NCBI RefSeq assembly: GCF_000002425.4
Contig: NC_037257.1
Span: 13,701,232-13,765,231 of the forward strand
Direction of reading: 5' to 3'
Source: Physcomitrium patens
Lineage: Eukaryota > Streptophyta > Bryopsida > Funariales > Funariaceae
DNA length: 64,000 bases
Shown: positions 1 through 14,584 of the stretch, piece by piece
Layout: each line of letters opens with the position of its first letter
Numbering within the stretch: position 1 is the stretch's first letter
The notes under the pieces: generated by a model
The model's input: only the letters and a program-made list of their open reading frames with translations
What the model was told of the DNA's origin: nothing
The model's database searches: none
Made by a program: the position numbers and the translations under genes

Positions 1-144
1 AATGTTTAAGGTTTGAAGATGACATTGTCTTATTACATAGCACAAAAGCATATGGCAATATTACCAATTTATTATTTATCATCCATAATAATTCTATGAC
101 TTCATGCTTTGACTTAAAGATTAAACATAATTTAGAAGTATTAC

Positions 145-210
<66 letters not shown>

Positions 211-1088
211 AATTGTAATAGAATTGTTATCAGTTAAAAGTTAATATAAATGAGCACAACTATTTTACTTCTTCACAACATATGTAAGTTACTAAAAAAA
301 ATCTTAATATAATGTATTGCTTTATGACTCTTTAGGGCTTTTCCAGTATTTATTGAAGTAAAATTAAAATACAAACATTTAATAACATTTCTTTTGTTTT
401 TACAAAGATGTATATGAGAAATTTTAAAAATTTTGAATCATCATAGATATTCTATAACGATAATTTCTATGTTCCTTAAAAATTACAAACCATCTACTTT
501 TTATTAAAACGAAATGTAATCTTTTGTGGTGGCACATGTTGACTTTGAATAGTCCAAAGGTATTCTGTATAAGTTTTGGAAGTAATGTTATAAAATTATC
601 TACATAAAAATACCGTCAAAAAAATTGCAATTTACATTATGTAATAAATAAAAATTAGATGATCGGATCGTAGTAACTGACATTGATATAAGTCACGAAA
701 TCTTTGATAAAATCTAATGAGTGAATCAAAAGGAATCGCACAACTGCTAGTTTTTCGTACAATGTTTAATTTATAAATTGGTAAATGAGAAAATTAGAAG
801 ATGATTGTTCTGCAAACACCCTCCAGATGTTGACAGGCATGTACACAGAAATTAACATATCGACAGAGAACTTTCCCGCGACAAAATTGCGTTCCATTCA
901 ATTGTATGATATTCTGAGCTCAACATTAATATGATACACGGAAGGGAATGAATGAAGTACGGATATCCTTCCTAATCTCGCAACCATCCTTCAAATTTTG
1001 TAAGTATGACAACCATACGACTTAATGAATAAGATCCTAATGCTGTACTTCTAAACTAGATATATGGTGGATATGCCAGTATATGGTC
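1..1088. other. 3' flank of the PI4K-alpha gene
   Basis: AT-rich DNA downstream of the minus-strand kinase stop codon. The part next to the gene probably holds its 3' UTR, but I cannot place a poly(A) site. Apart from a compound microsatellite I see no coding potential on either strand. Confidence 0.6.
144..202. repeat. Compound (TA)n-(GA)n microsatellite
   Basis: An uninterrupted TA tract runs directly into a tract of about 16 AG units. It is a simple-sequence repeat in the intergenic flank, likely to vary in length. Confidence 0.95.
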
Positions 1089-4000
1089 CTATCTCTCAAT
1101 GCCTTGCTGCAAGTACTGGATCAAATCATACCCAGCTGTGCTCCACTTGTTATAAGCATCAGCGCATGTCTTTATCATGAAAGTTGCAGCTTCACGCTCA
1201 CTCAGCTCAGGGTGTAAGCGCTTGCGAAGATTGCCGATAGGGTCCCCTCGACTGAAACATGGAAGACCGCTGTCAATCATCAAATTGACAGTGTTCAAGA
1301 TCCCGTCCATGTGGAGTCTTGCCGCCAGATAACCCTTCACACACAAGCTGCCAAGCAAGTATTGCTTAATAGGTAAGTACTCAACTTTATCTCAGAATGA
1401 AAAAGAAAATGTGTACCATCCAGTACAGGTCTCACGACAATTTGAAAGTCTAGAGAATAGAGAAGGTCAAGAAAGATATTTAAAAAATTACCATATGATA
1501 TCTACAACGAAGGGAAAAAAGATGAGTAGCAGAATACCTGACGAAGTAATTCCAGGTGTCGCTTTTCATCACTCCAGAGGGATCTAAAAGTTGAGTCATC
1601 TCATGACTCAATTTGAAGTCTGCACTCTCAAATCGCATGTTGCCTCCAGGGGAAGTTTCAAGTATGAAGCCAAAATCGATATGCACCAGCCTTCCCTCGC
1701 TGTTCATACACAATGCCAGTGTGAGTAGTAGGCATTTAGAATGATCACGAAACTTTTACGACCAAGAACACTATTGCAGAAGAGAAGACACGAGTAGGCT
1801 AGAAGAAAAGTCGTACTTGTCAAATAAAAGATTTCCATTGTGTCGGTCCTTTGGTTGGAGCAGAAGGCTTGCAACAGCATAGCCAGCGCTACTAACAATA
1901 AACTTGTTACGAGCTTCTTCGAAACGGGCAGAACCAACGGGGCCGTATTCTTGTTGGAAAATCTCAAACAGCCCTCCGTCTGTAACCTCCCCCATTTGAC
2001 TTCTACTTCGCGCATTAGGTACAACCTGAGGGAAGTTCCACAAAAACTAAGATCTGATTAGAAACATAGTTTTGACTTTCGCACAAATAAATGAAGTTAA
2101 CAATTGATTACATGCAGTGTACTTAGCAAACAGGGCACTCTTTTCATGAACTAGTCCATGAGGAAGCGGAGAAACAAATGAATATCCTCTTATTCCAGCC
2201 AAACCCAAAACAGATACAGAACTCACTATCCTACGTAGACGCTTTGAAAAGCATGAAATCTTCAGAGTAAGGCCATATCATTTATTCCGCATGTTACAGC
2301 TGGGAAGTTGACAAGAGAAATGACCATACCTCAATTATGCCCCTTCCATAACCCGTGGGAAGCACTCCATACGGAAATACATACAAGTTCACGCCTATTG
2401 CTCTCCATATGTCCCTCAAAAGTGCGATCACCTGCAGGGCCAGTACATCTTGCCGACAATCGTCTCCCACCTACAACGGGTTATAATTTAAAGATCAATT
2501 TTTCAACACATACTGCTGATCACGATTTCAAACGTATAAAAACTACCTGCTACCTAAAAAGATATAAGCAGAAGCGACAATCCAAATCTAGGTTGTTCTT
2601 TGGAAAGTTTCAGAACTTCAGCGTGTCATATTCAACCAGATTGCCAACATTACACCGAAGGTTATCGTTCTAGGAACTCTTTCGAGTGCATCAGGTAACG
2701 TAAAGTTTGCTAGTAGACTTAGTAACTTTTAGGGACATGCTCTCGCACATTGCAAGCTGTGTTATGATTTAACATGAGATAGCGACACAATCAGAATCAT
2801 TGTGGGATGTACTCGATATGGCTGCAAAAATAACCTTAAAAATGCAGGCTTGCGGTTTGAAATCGTCGGGATCACCATCTTTTTCCACCACATTAAAGGT
2901 GATCATTATTGGCACCTTCGCAGCCGACTGCAGTGGAATACCACTGTCCATTTTGATGCTCCTGACTAACATATGTGGTGCTGTAGGCAGATAAATATTA
3001 TCACCTTCCACTTCTATCTTCTCCAATTCTCTGATCATGTGTGACCCAGGAACAGAGACATTAGTATCGGTCAGATGCGAGTCTAAAACGAGGGAAAGCT
3101 TATGCACCTTTCTAAACTCACAAGTGCAATTAATAGCCCAAAGACAAGAAAAATACTTAATATGTTGTCGTTGGTCATCACATATTACATTCATCAAAGT
3201 TTAAAAACGCAGAAAACAAGAATTTTCTATGTCGTATCTCAGACCAAAAAAGGGGAAGCAGATATTACATCATGATTTTCAGGTACGAGGTTTACCTGCG
3301 TATACCAGCTCGTCGCTCCTCCTTAGCCAGGGGAAAGAGAACTCCAGAGATAGAGGTTACTTTGTCGAAAAATCGGAATTCCCGAAGAAAGATATCATGA
3401 GCTTCAGGAGAAAAACTGCGAATAATACGCTGCTTAATCTTCGGTACAATTTCGTACAATATACTATCCTGTCGTACGCATTTTAATTGTATTAGGTAAC
3501 TTATTGTCATGAAACAAAAAAATTTCACCAAAGCACATGGAATACCAGAAGGATATTTCGTAAATGAACGGAAAGGTAAATTATTTTGTACCCAGGGTTT
3601 TGGTCACTCTCACTGGCACTCCAAACAATTTTTTAATTATAATAACGGTTTGATACATACCTCGACTGCATTATCTTCTTTAATGTCATCATCTGCAGGC
3701 GCCTCTTCCCCCTGTTCATGCACGGCTATATGAAAATGTGACCATGACAGTAGCAAACATTACATAATCGAGCGACTCAACGACATACAACAAGGAAGAG
3801 CTCAATCAACCTGAAGCTGCCATATCAATATGTGAGAAAACAAATTGCTTCTTCTAGCTGCAACCATCAAGTATCCTTCCACCAGTCCCTGCAAAAGTGA
3901 GCTCAGTCATTTAGACAAGCCTAACCGTCTACTTCAGTAGCGTAAATGTACAGAAGATTTTACATCAAGTTCCTGCACAAAGCATGACTTTCTTTCAAAC

Positions 4001-5200
4001 CCAGTTGGAGAAATTTTAGATAACAGCAATATCCTAAACAGCCAACCACAATTTAGAAGCGGTTAGAGATAGTAGCATTGTGGACATCAAGTCTCTTACT
4101 CCTTGATCGTAGCGAAGGGCTTGCACAAGCTGAGGCATGAAGAATGTTACTTTCTCAGGAGGATAAAACTCCATGACCCGAAGCACATACGCCATGACAC
4201 GATGGTGGCCCTTGTAGGCCGGTGTTAGAAAAGCCAGGGCATTGGTGATAGAACACGGGGCCCAATGCGGTAACCATTGCAAAACGCTTGAATCCTCCTC
4301 AACAGATTTTGGAGTTACAAAGTATGGTAACGCCCCTGGAACATTTGTCAAGTCTTTGAGGTTGTTCTGCAAGCACAAAGTAGCAATGAGCACTAGGTAA
4401 TCTTTCCTGAACCCCGAGTCTGTATGTGGATGATGAGCATTCACGACACGATTTTGTATTTTGCAGTCAAACAACAAGGATAATGAAGTGCAGAGAAACC
4501 AAGTATATGATCAAAGCTCGTAGGCTAGCGCACCTGAACCAAATTACCAACTTCTGCTTTTAATGCAGCAGAACCCGGAAATCTAGCAACCAATGAAAGA
4601 GCGATCCGGGGATCAACAGCCCAAGCAGTCTTAACAAAATTTCCCCACCGCTCTGGTATCATCTTCTGCAAGCGAGGCACTGCGTAAACCCTGCAAGGAG
4701 TGAACACAAGAAGAAACTCACAGCTGAGTATAATACAAGTAAATTTGTTTTTCATCAATGGATACCGTTCAAAATCAATTACTAATCGCTAATGCACGTC
4801 TTCGTGCCATTGAACTGGATGCCATGCATTGAATAAGACTGAAATTCCTCAATGGAGATCCTTAAAGGAAAAAAAAAAAGATAAATCCCGCTTACTTAAG
4901 TGGGTAAGCCCAAGTATCCAGTCGATCTGATTCATGTTGGCATAGCATACACAATAATTGTTTCTGATTTGCTCTTGAATCATTGTCTATCTTGCCCCAA
5001 ACTGGGTGTTCAATCTCCATCTGAACGAAGAAAAAACATGAGGATGAAACACAAATTGTTTCCAAGATGGCTACAATGCCTTACTCCAAATCGCTAAGCA
5101 CAAAACAGAAAGTTCACTAAGAGCTACCAAGAAGCTGAGAAAGTCGTAAAATCATCATCTGACCGAAATGTAACATTTACCTCATAAGACGTAAATTAAA

Positions 5201-5243
<43 letters not shown>

Positions 5244-8200
5244 AAACTATTTTAACTTCAAGAGAAATGTCGATTTCAGATAGTGAAGGCTTCTCACTTG
5301 CATAATTAAGTTTCCAGTTGGACGGGAAGATGGTGATGAATAATGACGCAGAGATGCTGAAGAGGTGAGACGTGCTGAACGAGAAGGTGGACGACCTTGT
5401 AACTCCGATTGACTGGTAGTTTCAGGCATATCAAGGACCAATTGCTGAGTAAATGTAGCTACGGCCTGAGCCTCTGCTGCAGCCATTCCTTCAATCTTCG
5501 ATTCATGCCAGGTTGGCTCCACTGCAAACCATTGAAATGCAGCTCTACAATGCGCACAGAGAGTACACAATTCAGCATGACATCATAATCAGGTTAATTG
5601 TATCACCAAGTAAAAGGATCATGTCACCTTAGAATTTAATTACAAGTAGCATTAGCATAATGAATCAATCACACTAGTTATTGAATTTAACCTCGAATTC
5701 AGCTATCAGATGAGGTAATGAGATATTTTTTAAATTACATAAGAACTCGACTTATTAAAGCCACGTTGCAAGAAAATTAACAGATATTGAATGCACCTGT
5801 AAATGCGATCTCGCAACAACTGAACACCAAGACTTCCATTAGGAGATCCGCTCTGAACCAAGCATTCACATGTCTTTAGGCCCAAGAACAAAAGAGTAAA
5901 GAAAGTGCCAACAGCTCCTGGGTGAGATGAAAAATGAGTATGTGTTTGCACCGATCCTTCCATGAAGCGCATCATCAATAGCAGCTGGTCACTTCCGCTG
6001 TGTTTTATCACCTGCAAATTCGAGGACGTCGTTGAGTAAGAAACAAAGGATTCTAATTGAACACCGAAAATGATTAATAAGTATTAAAACATTCCAGAAA
6101 ACCATTAGAAGCTATCTCACCTCCAACCTGTCAAGGAAAAATCCAAGCCACAATCTGTGAGCAATTATAGCTTCGACAGGATCTTGAGCAGGAGGAGGTC
6201 CAGGCTGTCCAGGGAAGAGTTGAGGACGAAGCTGCATTGCAGGCCCGGAATTGGAGACGCCTGCAGCAAACAGACCCCGCCTACTTTCCACTGTCCATAA
6301 CCATGCATCTACGAGCTCAGCTAGCACCAAGGAACTGAAATGAGGGGCCGCTGCAAAAAGCCACGTCCACGCGAACACACCCGTCTCCATCACTTCCGTG
6401 GTGAAAATGCGAGCGGGACTCCAACACAGCACTCGCAACAGCTGGAAAGTGGCCTTTGAAGTCACTTCACTAGTAGGTTTCTGAGCAGACAAGGTTTTAC
6501 AGATTAGAATCTGATAAACGATGATTATGATCAATTAAATTGCTCGCTTAAATATGAACTGCTATGCAAATTCGCAGAAGATGGGAAGTCAGATCCTTAC
6601 AGTGTTGGATAAAAGTAGAGCTGCAGCTTGCAAACAGGCATCACGGTATCTTTCTTTTTCGATAGATAGACCGCGTTGAGAATCTGTTTCAAATTGCCGC
6701 AGCTGCTGAATGAAGCGCTCAATAAGCTCTACATGTAGAGACTCTTCGTTTTCCGTACCACCGTTTCTCAACGTTCTTTGCATCTCATTTAACGTTAAAG
6801 TACTCATGCTAACACCAAGCATCCTCTTCATTCCAGCAATCTCTCCAACATATTTTGATTTAACATTTGCACTCGTAATTCCAACAGACAAGACATCCAT
6901 GCGGCTCATATCACCGCCAGCAGCAGCTGCAGTGGCAGCTGTAACGGCAGGAACAGCACCCATTATTGAGGCACTTGGATCCAACCTGATATCTGATAAT
7001 AAGGCAATAATGTCGCTTGAATGAGCCACATTCTGGGATGCAGTCACCTGCCGAAAATATTCCTACTCACCCATAATCACCACATGCAATGTCAAACCTC
7101 ATGGGCTGAAAATGGATATGCCAACTTACATTATCTCACATGTTAGTTTCCAACCATGACCCAGAAGCAAAACAACCCAACAATATTTATTAGAAAACAC
7201 CCTGCTTCTATTATTCCGAAGGGCGGAGGGATACAATCATGGTGGCCCCTAAAAATGTGTTTTGCTGATAAATGTGAATATTGCAATATACCTGTATAAG
7301 ACCTTGCGTTGTAGATGGTGCATATAAAAGGGCATATGTAATCCATTCTTGTACTCGTTGGTGTGATAGTTCTCTTACTGCAGTAGCATCTACAACAGAT
7401 TGCAGCGGGGGTTGTTCAGACAATAAACGCAACATTGCTTCCAAACACTGCTTATTCCACAAAACCTGTATTCATGTAAAACCAGATTACTAGTCAGATC
7501 TATAGTGCACGAATGAGTGGCACCCATCTAAGTAAGTAAGAACTGTCGTTGGTTACAAATTTTACACTTCACACCGCACTTTTAAGCCCCGGAAAACAAC
7601 AAACAGACAAATATAAGAATGAAGAATTTTGTACCTACCTTGCTAAATATTTCAAAAAGCTAATGAGAACATGAGAAAGGATGATGCAATGAAATAATGA
7701 ACAAGCCAACTAAGAGCATATTGAGAGGTCATCAAAAAGACATGGTACAACCAACTTAGATGCGAATCGGTACGACAGGACATACTGGTGGGAATTTGTT
7801 TTTCAGCTGGTTTAGCAAACTGTCTGCCATTTCACGAACTGACTCCTCGCGATGAGTTGCGTGCTTGATCAAAAAGCACGCATGAGCAGTAAGAATTCCC
7901 TGCTTTACTTCTATCTCGTCTCCACTAAACAACCGCTCTTCTCCCTGCCACAAACAGAGTATAATCCAATTGATAAACTTCCAAAGAAAGTGACCTCATG
8001 CATTGTTTCATGCTTGACAAAATTCATCTTTTTGCAACATTTCCACAATCAAGTGCAGATTTACGATCAGAAAAGAGTGACTGAAAACCTACCAGCCATG
8101 TTAAAGCAGCACCAAAGGCACGATAAACAATCGTGGTAAGACATTGATCAACTGCAGCATTTGGACTTGCGGTCTCCAGATATTTGAATAGGCAGATCAA

Positions 8201-11200
8201 AGCACTTCTACGATTTCCGGTTGTTTCCTTGTCATTTAATATCCCTCCACGTCGACTCATGCGTAGTGTCTCAAGGAAGACAACTGCTAGAAGGTATGTT
8301 GCCTTCACGCCTGAATGCAACCCAAAGGTGCTCAAATTCTTTCGAAAGTCATCAACATGGCAATTTTGATGAGAAGTAATTGCAGAAGGCACAGGTTAAC
8401 ATGATCGAGATTCTGTGTGACGTCTGGGAATTGTGTTCGCAATTGTCAATTTTCTTCCAAACGCGAAATTAACAAAGGTGTTGACTGAGATTGAGGACAG
8501 GAAACGGAACCATCACTGGAATCGCTACATCGACACCAAAGCTTTAGGATGATCATTTACCTGTTATTGTGGACATGGAAGCAACATCAACTTGCCCACC
8601 CAACGCAGCAGAGAGCATTATCAATGAAGTCTTTTCATTAGTAACCCTTCGGCGACTGTCTGCATTATGCAATGCGTTCAGCTCCTGCTCATCCTCTAGC
8701 CACTTCATTGGATTCACGACCTAACACAATTGCAAATTACCGACTAGCTCAGGACATAGCAAGTAGAAAATCGGTAACACATTGGAATACTTAGACAGAA
8801 AAAAAGCAATTTTCAAATCTAAAAAAAAAATGCCATTGTTCAAAACACGCGAGTGAAGTTGTGATTATCTCGCTTTCTAAGAACCAAAAGTTTAAAAAAT
8901 ACAAGATTGTATTGCACGCAGATTGTAGAAAATAACTTACTAATGCTGGAGTGGCTAGTGTGAGACGAATCACAGCTGCAGCCCAGTCAGGGCTCAATAG
9001 ATAGGGCCCGCTGATAGCGTACATCCCATTCATCGTTTGCTGACTTCTACTCATAGTTACTTGGCTCCTGCTCAAAGAAGCAGACTTCGATGACATAGGA
9101 ACTTTTTGAATAGGTGGGGCCAAACCAAATAAGGCAATGTAGAACCAGAGATTACGCAACAGCTTCAACAATTGTGGCTCCATCTCTTCAGCTGGATCTA
9201 AGTCAGAGCATATTTCAGCTACAGCTGGAAGAAGCGGCCCAAGAAGTTTTTGACCACTCCTGCAGAAGGCAGAAAACCCGGTACGAGTATGTCATTGAGC
9301 AAGTTCACAAAATTAAAAACAAGGTCATAAAAACAAGTTCAAGATCATCAAAGCGTCTTCTCACGCTAAAACCCTGACTGGGCTAAAACCCTGAACCCTA
9401 AACCGTAAACCCTATACCGTAAAACTTGGTCTAACTTGTAGCATTCTAACAGTTAAAATAAACTGCTAAGAGATTTAATGGTCTGAGAACACAAACCTGT
9501 ATTCTTTGGACTCGGTAGCTAAACCGACATCAGAGCAGAGTATCAGAAGCCGTTGTCGATAGTCTGTACGCATGTTTGGATCCTTCAAGCTTTGAGAAAT
9601 ATATAGAAATGCGCTTGGAAGAGTCTACATTGGAACATCGCGTTTTACAGAACTTAAAATGATAACTCTTTACTCAAAAACATTTAAAAACAAAGATACA
9701 TATTTCATAAATGAGAGAAGTATCTTTGTTCCAAATATTTTTACTTTACAGGATCTACAGTTAACAAAATCAAAGTTTCCTATCAAATTGAGACTTAACC
9801 CATAAAAGGCTTGACATAACACTACTGTCGCAAAGTCGCTTCGGAAGCAATTCTAAAAACTAATCTCAGCTATGATACGAAAGAACTGAAATTACACAAC
9901 AAGGTTCAGAACAATTCTGACATGGTTATGACTTACAAACACCTCATCCTCAAAAAACTTAAGTAGTATCAATAGAGCGGTGAAGATATGTTACCTCCTC
10001 ACATTCAGTAGTTAGCTCAGGAGCAAGCCGACTGAATGCGGATTCCAATGTTAAAAGCCTGCTCATGTAACCGCGCGTGAGCTGCACAGCAACCTCCCTA
10101 TAGGATTTGTTACAGCCCAAGCATGCCATGCGCGCCAATGAATTCAGGACCTGCAGCACAACATGCCTAACCCATTAACGCTGCTGATTACATGTGCTAA
10201 CGATCTCTGTCGCTTGAGTGTACAACTTTCTTGAAGTTTAAAATATCACCAACTACGAAGTTAAATTTACCTTGAGCCTTACGAGACTTGGAACAGAAGC
10301 ATCTCCCTCTTCCAGGCTCTCAATGAAGAGAGGCAATATTAAATCAACTGCATCTGACTTCTTTAGCGAGACTGCAATATCAGCGAGTGAAGATATGACG
10401 TTTAGCTGAGTCACTGCAGTCATTTGCTTATCTTTTTTCTCCTGTTTCAACCCACCTTTCTATCCATGAGTCACACGAAAAGTACACTGGACCAGAAATA
10501 GAAGCAATTGGAATCTATGCTGGTCTCCTTTATTGATACAACAAGAAAACAAGAAGACTATACCTGTGCCAGTCGTTCCCGAACATAAGCTGCCAATGAT
10601 AGGAGGAAAGATTCAATGGCAGTCCTATCTAAATTCCAGCCTTCACCGATCAATGTACAGACGGATTTGACAACGCTTGATAGCAAAGGACTTGTGCATG
10701 ACACATCAACCTGTAAAACACGTGGTTAAACTTCCATAGAGAACAATAAAAATCAGTCGTTAATCCAAGAAAGATTCTAATCGGGAAAATGTCACATCCA
10801 AGAGGTCACCTGTTTGAAGCAAGGCACAACACACCCACGTGCACTCAACATAACCTCTTAACTACAGCAGGTGGTCTAAATTACAGCAACTGGAGACAAC
10901 TTTGTGGTGCTGGTAGTAGTCAAGACACAAGATGGATCCAAAGTGCAAAATAACTCACTTGAGCACATGCAGCTAACAGAAGCCCCTTGAAACGTAGTAA
11001 AATAATTTTAAACATCTGACTACCGTGCAAGGCACCAGCTTGTGCCACCACAGAAACAAGAGAACCCACTAGCGCTTCACAAGATTTCAATCTTCGCCAT
11101 GGTGATACAATGCAGGCATCTGCCACGTCCATCAACAACGAATGTGTATCTCGAATTATGGTCTTGGGCAGCTTGCCATTTGAGTAGCTTCTTGAAAGAT

Positions 11201-12577
11201 TTGTGTTTGGATCTGGTTTCAAAAAGCGCTGTTGTACCACACAAGCTCTTTGAGCAGTCTGTAGCTTTAAATTCATCTTAGCAAGCAGCGGTACACCGTC
11301 TACAGTCCAATCCCGCTTACGAATCTGAAGAAGACAAAGAGATTCTTGAGTACCACAAGTAATTACATGAAATTTAGCAAAGTGGCTGCAATTGAACTCC
11401 ACCATCTCCAACACACTCTTTACGGTAGATGAACGTGAATCAACACCACCACTTCAATTCCACGCTTGAGGAGTGCTCTCGAAAGTGCAGAAGAAAACAC
11501 CATGGTGCTGAAAACATCCTTCATTGTGTAGACGTTATCACTCAACTCTCAAAAGATGTACACTTCAGCCCCGCAACATGTATTGGTGCGTACCTTCAGA
11601 AGTAAAGCTATATCCTTAAGATGTCTTGTTGAAGCAGCTCTCAATTGAAGCGAAAGGGGATCACTATCTCTGGCTTGTTCCAGAACTTGCACGAAAAGTT
11701 GCATAGCTAGATCCTGCCTTTCTAGTGTATCCAGCGACTCTGCTTCGAAGGAAGCCTGCAATTTTCTTCCACCCTTGCTCAAGCCATTTACCCTATCAGC
11801 GAGACCAGCAGTGCCATGAGAACCATCTGTCATGCTAGGACTCAGTTTGGAGGGAGTGGATTTGGGAGTGTGAAAAGAATTACTTCCAATTGCGCTAAGT
11901 TCATATGGATCGTCTATAGAAGGTTCGGTGTGCAATGTAACGTTATTCTCAGGTGTATGATACATTGCTGGAGATTCACCATTATGAGTTTCTGGAGGTG
12001 GGAACGGTGCTAAAGATGATTCAACGGGAATAATCCAGTGCTCCAAAAGTCTTTGTGCTATACGTTCTGCATCATCTGCAATCAATGAAGGACATCCTTT
12101 GGCCAATGCTGAAAACAATGCCTTTGTCAGAGAGGGATTCTCTTTAGCAAGAATCGAACCTTCTTGCAACGAATCCAGTATAAATTTCTCAATGAATCCA
12201 GAAATAATCTTACTCAAGTTTCTAGAAACAGCCGGGCAAACTTTTGTAACCTCCACAACATACTTGAGAAGCTCCTCAAAATACAAATCCATATTATCTG
12301 GGCTGGAGGTCGAATCATCTTTGACGATTGAGGTAACACCCTGAAAGAATTCAAGAACAAGAGAAAAAATCTCGGGTATATTATCTCTGTCGCTAGTGCG
12401 TGACAAATACCGGGCAAGAAGCAATATGCCATTAAACTGGCGTCCTGAAAGTTGCACTGGCGTACGTTGCGAGAAGCCAGGGGCCGGGCATTGATCTCGT
12501 AGCACAGCAATTGCTTCTGCAGATGGAGCACACTTGGTCTCTGCCAAAACGTTGCAAAGTTCTGTCAACGCCCCCAT
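1089..12577 (-). CDS. PI4KA1: Phosphatidylinositol 4-kinase alpha (type III), 26 coding exons
   Basis: Phosphorylates phosphatidylinositol at the 4 position to make PI4P, in plants mainly at the plasma membrane. I read exons at 12577-11594, 11324-10959, 10710-10564, 10441-10271, 10150-9995, 9624-9497, 9259-8941, 8720-8561, 8310-8093, 7944-7786, 7465-7292, 7047-6601, 6480-6121, 6011-5797, 5544-5298, 5020-4896, 4690-4534, 4366-4100, 3888-3811, 3711-3661, 3468-3296, 3030-2835, 2470-2330, 2025-1817, 1699-1538 and 1347-1089. All introns are GT-AG and all phases agree, giving 2,022 residues, close to the roughly 2,030 of the plant family. The N-terminus starts MGALTELC. A helical PIK region lies near 1440-1630. 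The kinase domain has the ATP-binding lysine in [13 protein letters not shown] (K1766), catalytic loop DRHNGN (1873-1878) and DFG (1891-1893), and ends [13 protein letters not shown]. The small exon 3711-3661 (acidic, 17 residues) is the least certain. No damage seen. Confidence 0.96.
5202..5240. repeat. (TA)n microsatellite in a PI4K-alpha intron
   Basis: About 19 TA units lie in the intron between the exons ending at 5298 and starting at 5020. No splice signal is disturbed. Confidence 0.95.
9361..9415 (-). repeat. Degenerate telomere-like tract in an intron
   Basis: Inside the intron between exons 9624-9497 and 9259-8941 the plus strand carries imperfect CCCTAAA-type units (aaaccctgaaccctaaaccg and related). 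It is short and irregular, so it is more likely a chance or telo-box-like tract than an old telomere insertion. Confidence 0.5.
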
Positions 12578-13870
12578 GGCTGTCTACAGTGAGATTACCA
12601 TCAGTTATGATCCATGCGAATTAAGCTGAAGATCGTGATCTTGAACAAATTTGTACAGCCTCTCGCATTGATCTGTTTGCGAACTATCGCAGCTCCAATT
12701 CAAATTCTGGGCTACTGCGCGAGGCAGACTTAATCATTACTGTCTACGTCCTGCATCCAAAGGGCCCAGGGGCGACCCCACCCAAGATCGAACACTCTTC
12801 AATTTCCAGTGGTGAAGAAGAGCATAATTCACTTATCAATCCAATAATCCAGTCCCACTCAAATTGCACTCCCCGCACACCGCTCCGCCTCCGCAAATAT
12901 CCTGAAACAATCTACAACGCCCTTCAGACCGCCGACAGCCATGATGCAGTAATCAACTCCACAAGCCAACAAACTCAATGTTTCCAACAAAATTCGCATG
13001 CAATACAAACCTCGATCACGTCACTGCAACTACAAGATACCCGACATCCGAGACTCTGCGCTCTGACAACTCAACAGCACAATTCCTCGGCCAACCACAA
13101 CTCTCAAATCCAAAATCCAACGTTCTTCCCCCTCCAAATCTTACACAATGATCACATCCCCCCAAACAGCAAACATCGTGATATTCAAAATCTTAACCAC
13201 TCTACGTCACTCGACACCCCGAGCCGCCGAGAAAACCACAACACACGAATAACGCGTTGATCCATGACGTTGCATTTCCATGACCGATCCAAAGACCAAC
13301 CTAGAGGGGGCGCGAAGGGAAGCTGCTGGGCATTGAAGGAACCGAAAAAACGGTGCGCAGCGCGTAGGATGCAGACAAGGAGGTAGAGGCAGAGACAGGG
13401 GGCTGAACTGAGCTAGAGACTTAGCGGGGAAGCGAGGAGGCGTAGCATGTGCGAGAGGCTGTGGCAGAACACAGCAAAAAGGAGGCCAGGACGCAGAGCA
13501 GCAACTCCGAGAAGAGGACGAGGAAGAAGTTGAAGTAGAACCAGTAGACGAAGAAGAAGAGTTCAAGCCACATGGCCCAGGTGTCGTTTCAGGTCCTCTT
13601 TTGTCCACGCTGGAACCGTCCCCTCGATTCAAAATGAACGCCTTCTTCCTCCGACGGCGTTCTCAATGATCCTCCAGCGCCGTCGGGCCTCCCGGGCATG
13701 TGCGACCTAGATGCCACTTTCCTCCCTCCCCGGGCACCATGTCGGGCAGTCAATGCACGCTTCCGATTTGGGCAACCTTGAAAACAAAACAAAAACAAAT
13801 AATCGTTTCTAAGAAATAGCACCATGGCTATTCTAAGTTTGGCAAATATAAATTGCAACATGGTTGAATT
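12578..13870 (-). promoter_or_regulatory. Leader and promoter region of PI4K-alpha
   Basis: This GC-richer stretch lies directly upstream of the kinase ATG. An acceptor-like ctgtag sits just before the ATG, which suggests a 5' UTR intron. On the minus strand 13,490-13,570 is a purine/pyrimidine-biased TCC/TCT run that gives a serine-rich open frame (13632-13207). That frame resembles no protein I know and I treat it as leader sequence. Transcription start not located. Confidence 0.5.
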
Positions 13871-14539
13871 TGAATAGATTATTTTCTATTTTTTTTTGGA
13901 ACCTAAAATAGCAGTAAAAGAAGCAGTTGTGCTTGACAAAAAAATAATTGAAAGAAAATTAAAATTTATTTGTAAGTTATAGATATTCTTATAATATAAT
14001 TTTTGGAATATTAACAAGTAATTAGGGTTATTTAAAATTTGTCTCCATCATTTATGCACTTTGTGTATTAATTATTTTTGTGAAACTTGTAAATCTACTA
14101 TTTGTGGTGTCCTAAACTATAAATATAATGATAAGATATACAAGACCATAAGGTTTTTATAAAAATTGAATTTCATAGAATTTTTAATTTTATTATATTA
14201 TTTAAAATATTATTAAAAATTATTATTCTTAATTATTTATGAAAAAAATTCATAGTATTTATTTAAAAAACAAATTTTTATTTTATATTAAAATAATAAA
14301 AAATTATTAAAAATTTGATAAGATATAATATTCTTTAATTTGAGAGGGTGTTGGTTTAAAAAATACAATATTTATTTATTTCTTTATTTATTTATGTCTT
14401 TACTTTTATAATCTTATTAAAATATTTAATTTTTAGATAATTATAATTTAAAATAAATTATTACTAATAAATTTTTATTATCATTTTAAATTAATTTTGA
14501 TATTAAAAAAAATTGAGGACGAAAGAAAAGTATTCTACT

Positions 14540-14541
<2 letters not shown>

Positions 14542-14584
<43 letters not shown>
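14542..14584. repeat. Compound (AT)n-(GT)n microsatellite
   Basis: About 15 AT units followed by about 6 GT units in the spacer between the two host genes. Confidence 0.95.

Noticed and set aside
1704..2024. 106-codon minus-strand frame in the kinase region
   Set aside because: A shadow of the kinase exon 2025-1817 in another frame; the true frame carries the DRHNGN catalytic loop.
13207..13632. 141-codon serine-rich minus-strand frame upstream of PI4K-alpha
   Set aside because: Low-complexity TCC/TCT tract in the probable leader. The kinase N-terminus is already complete at 12,577.
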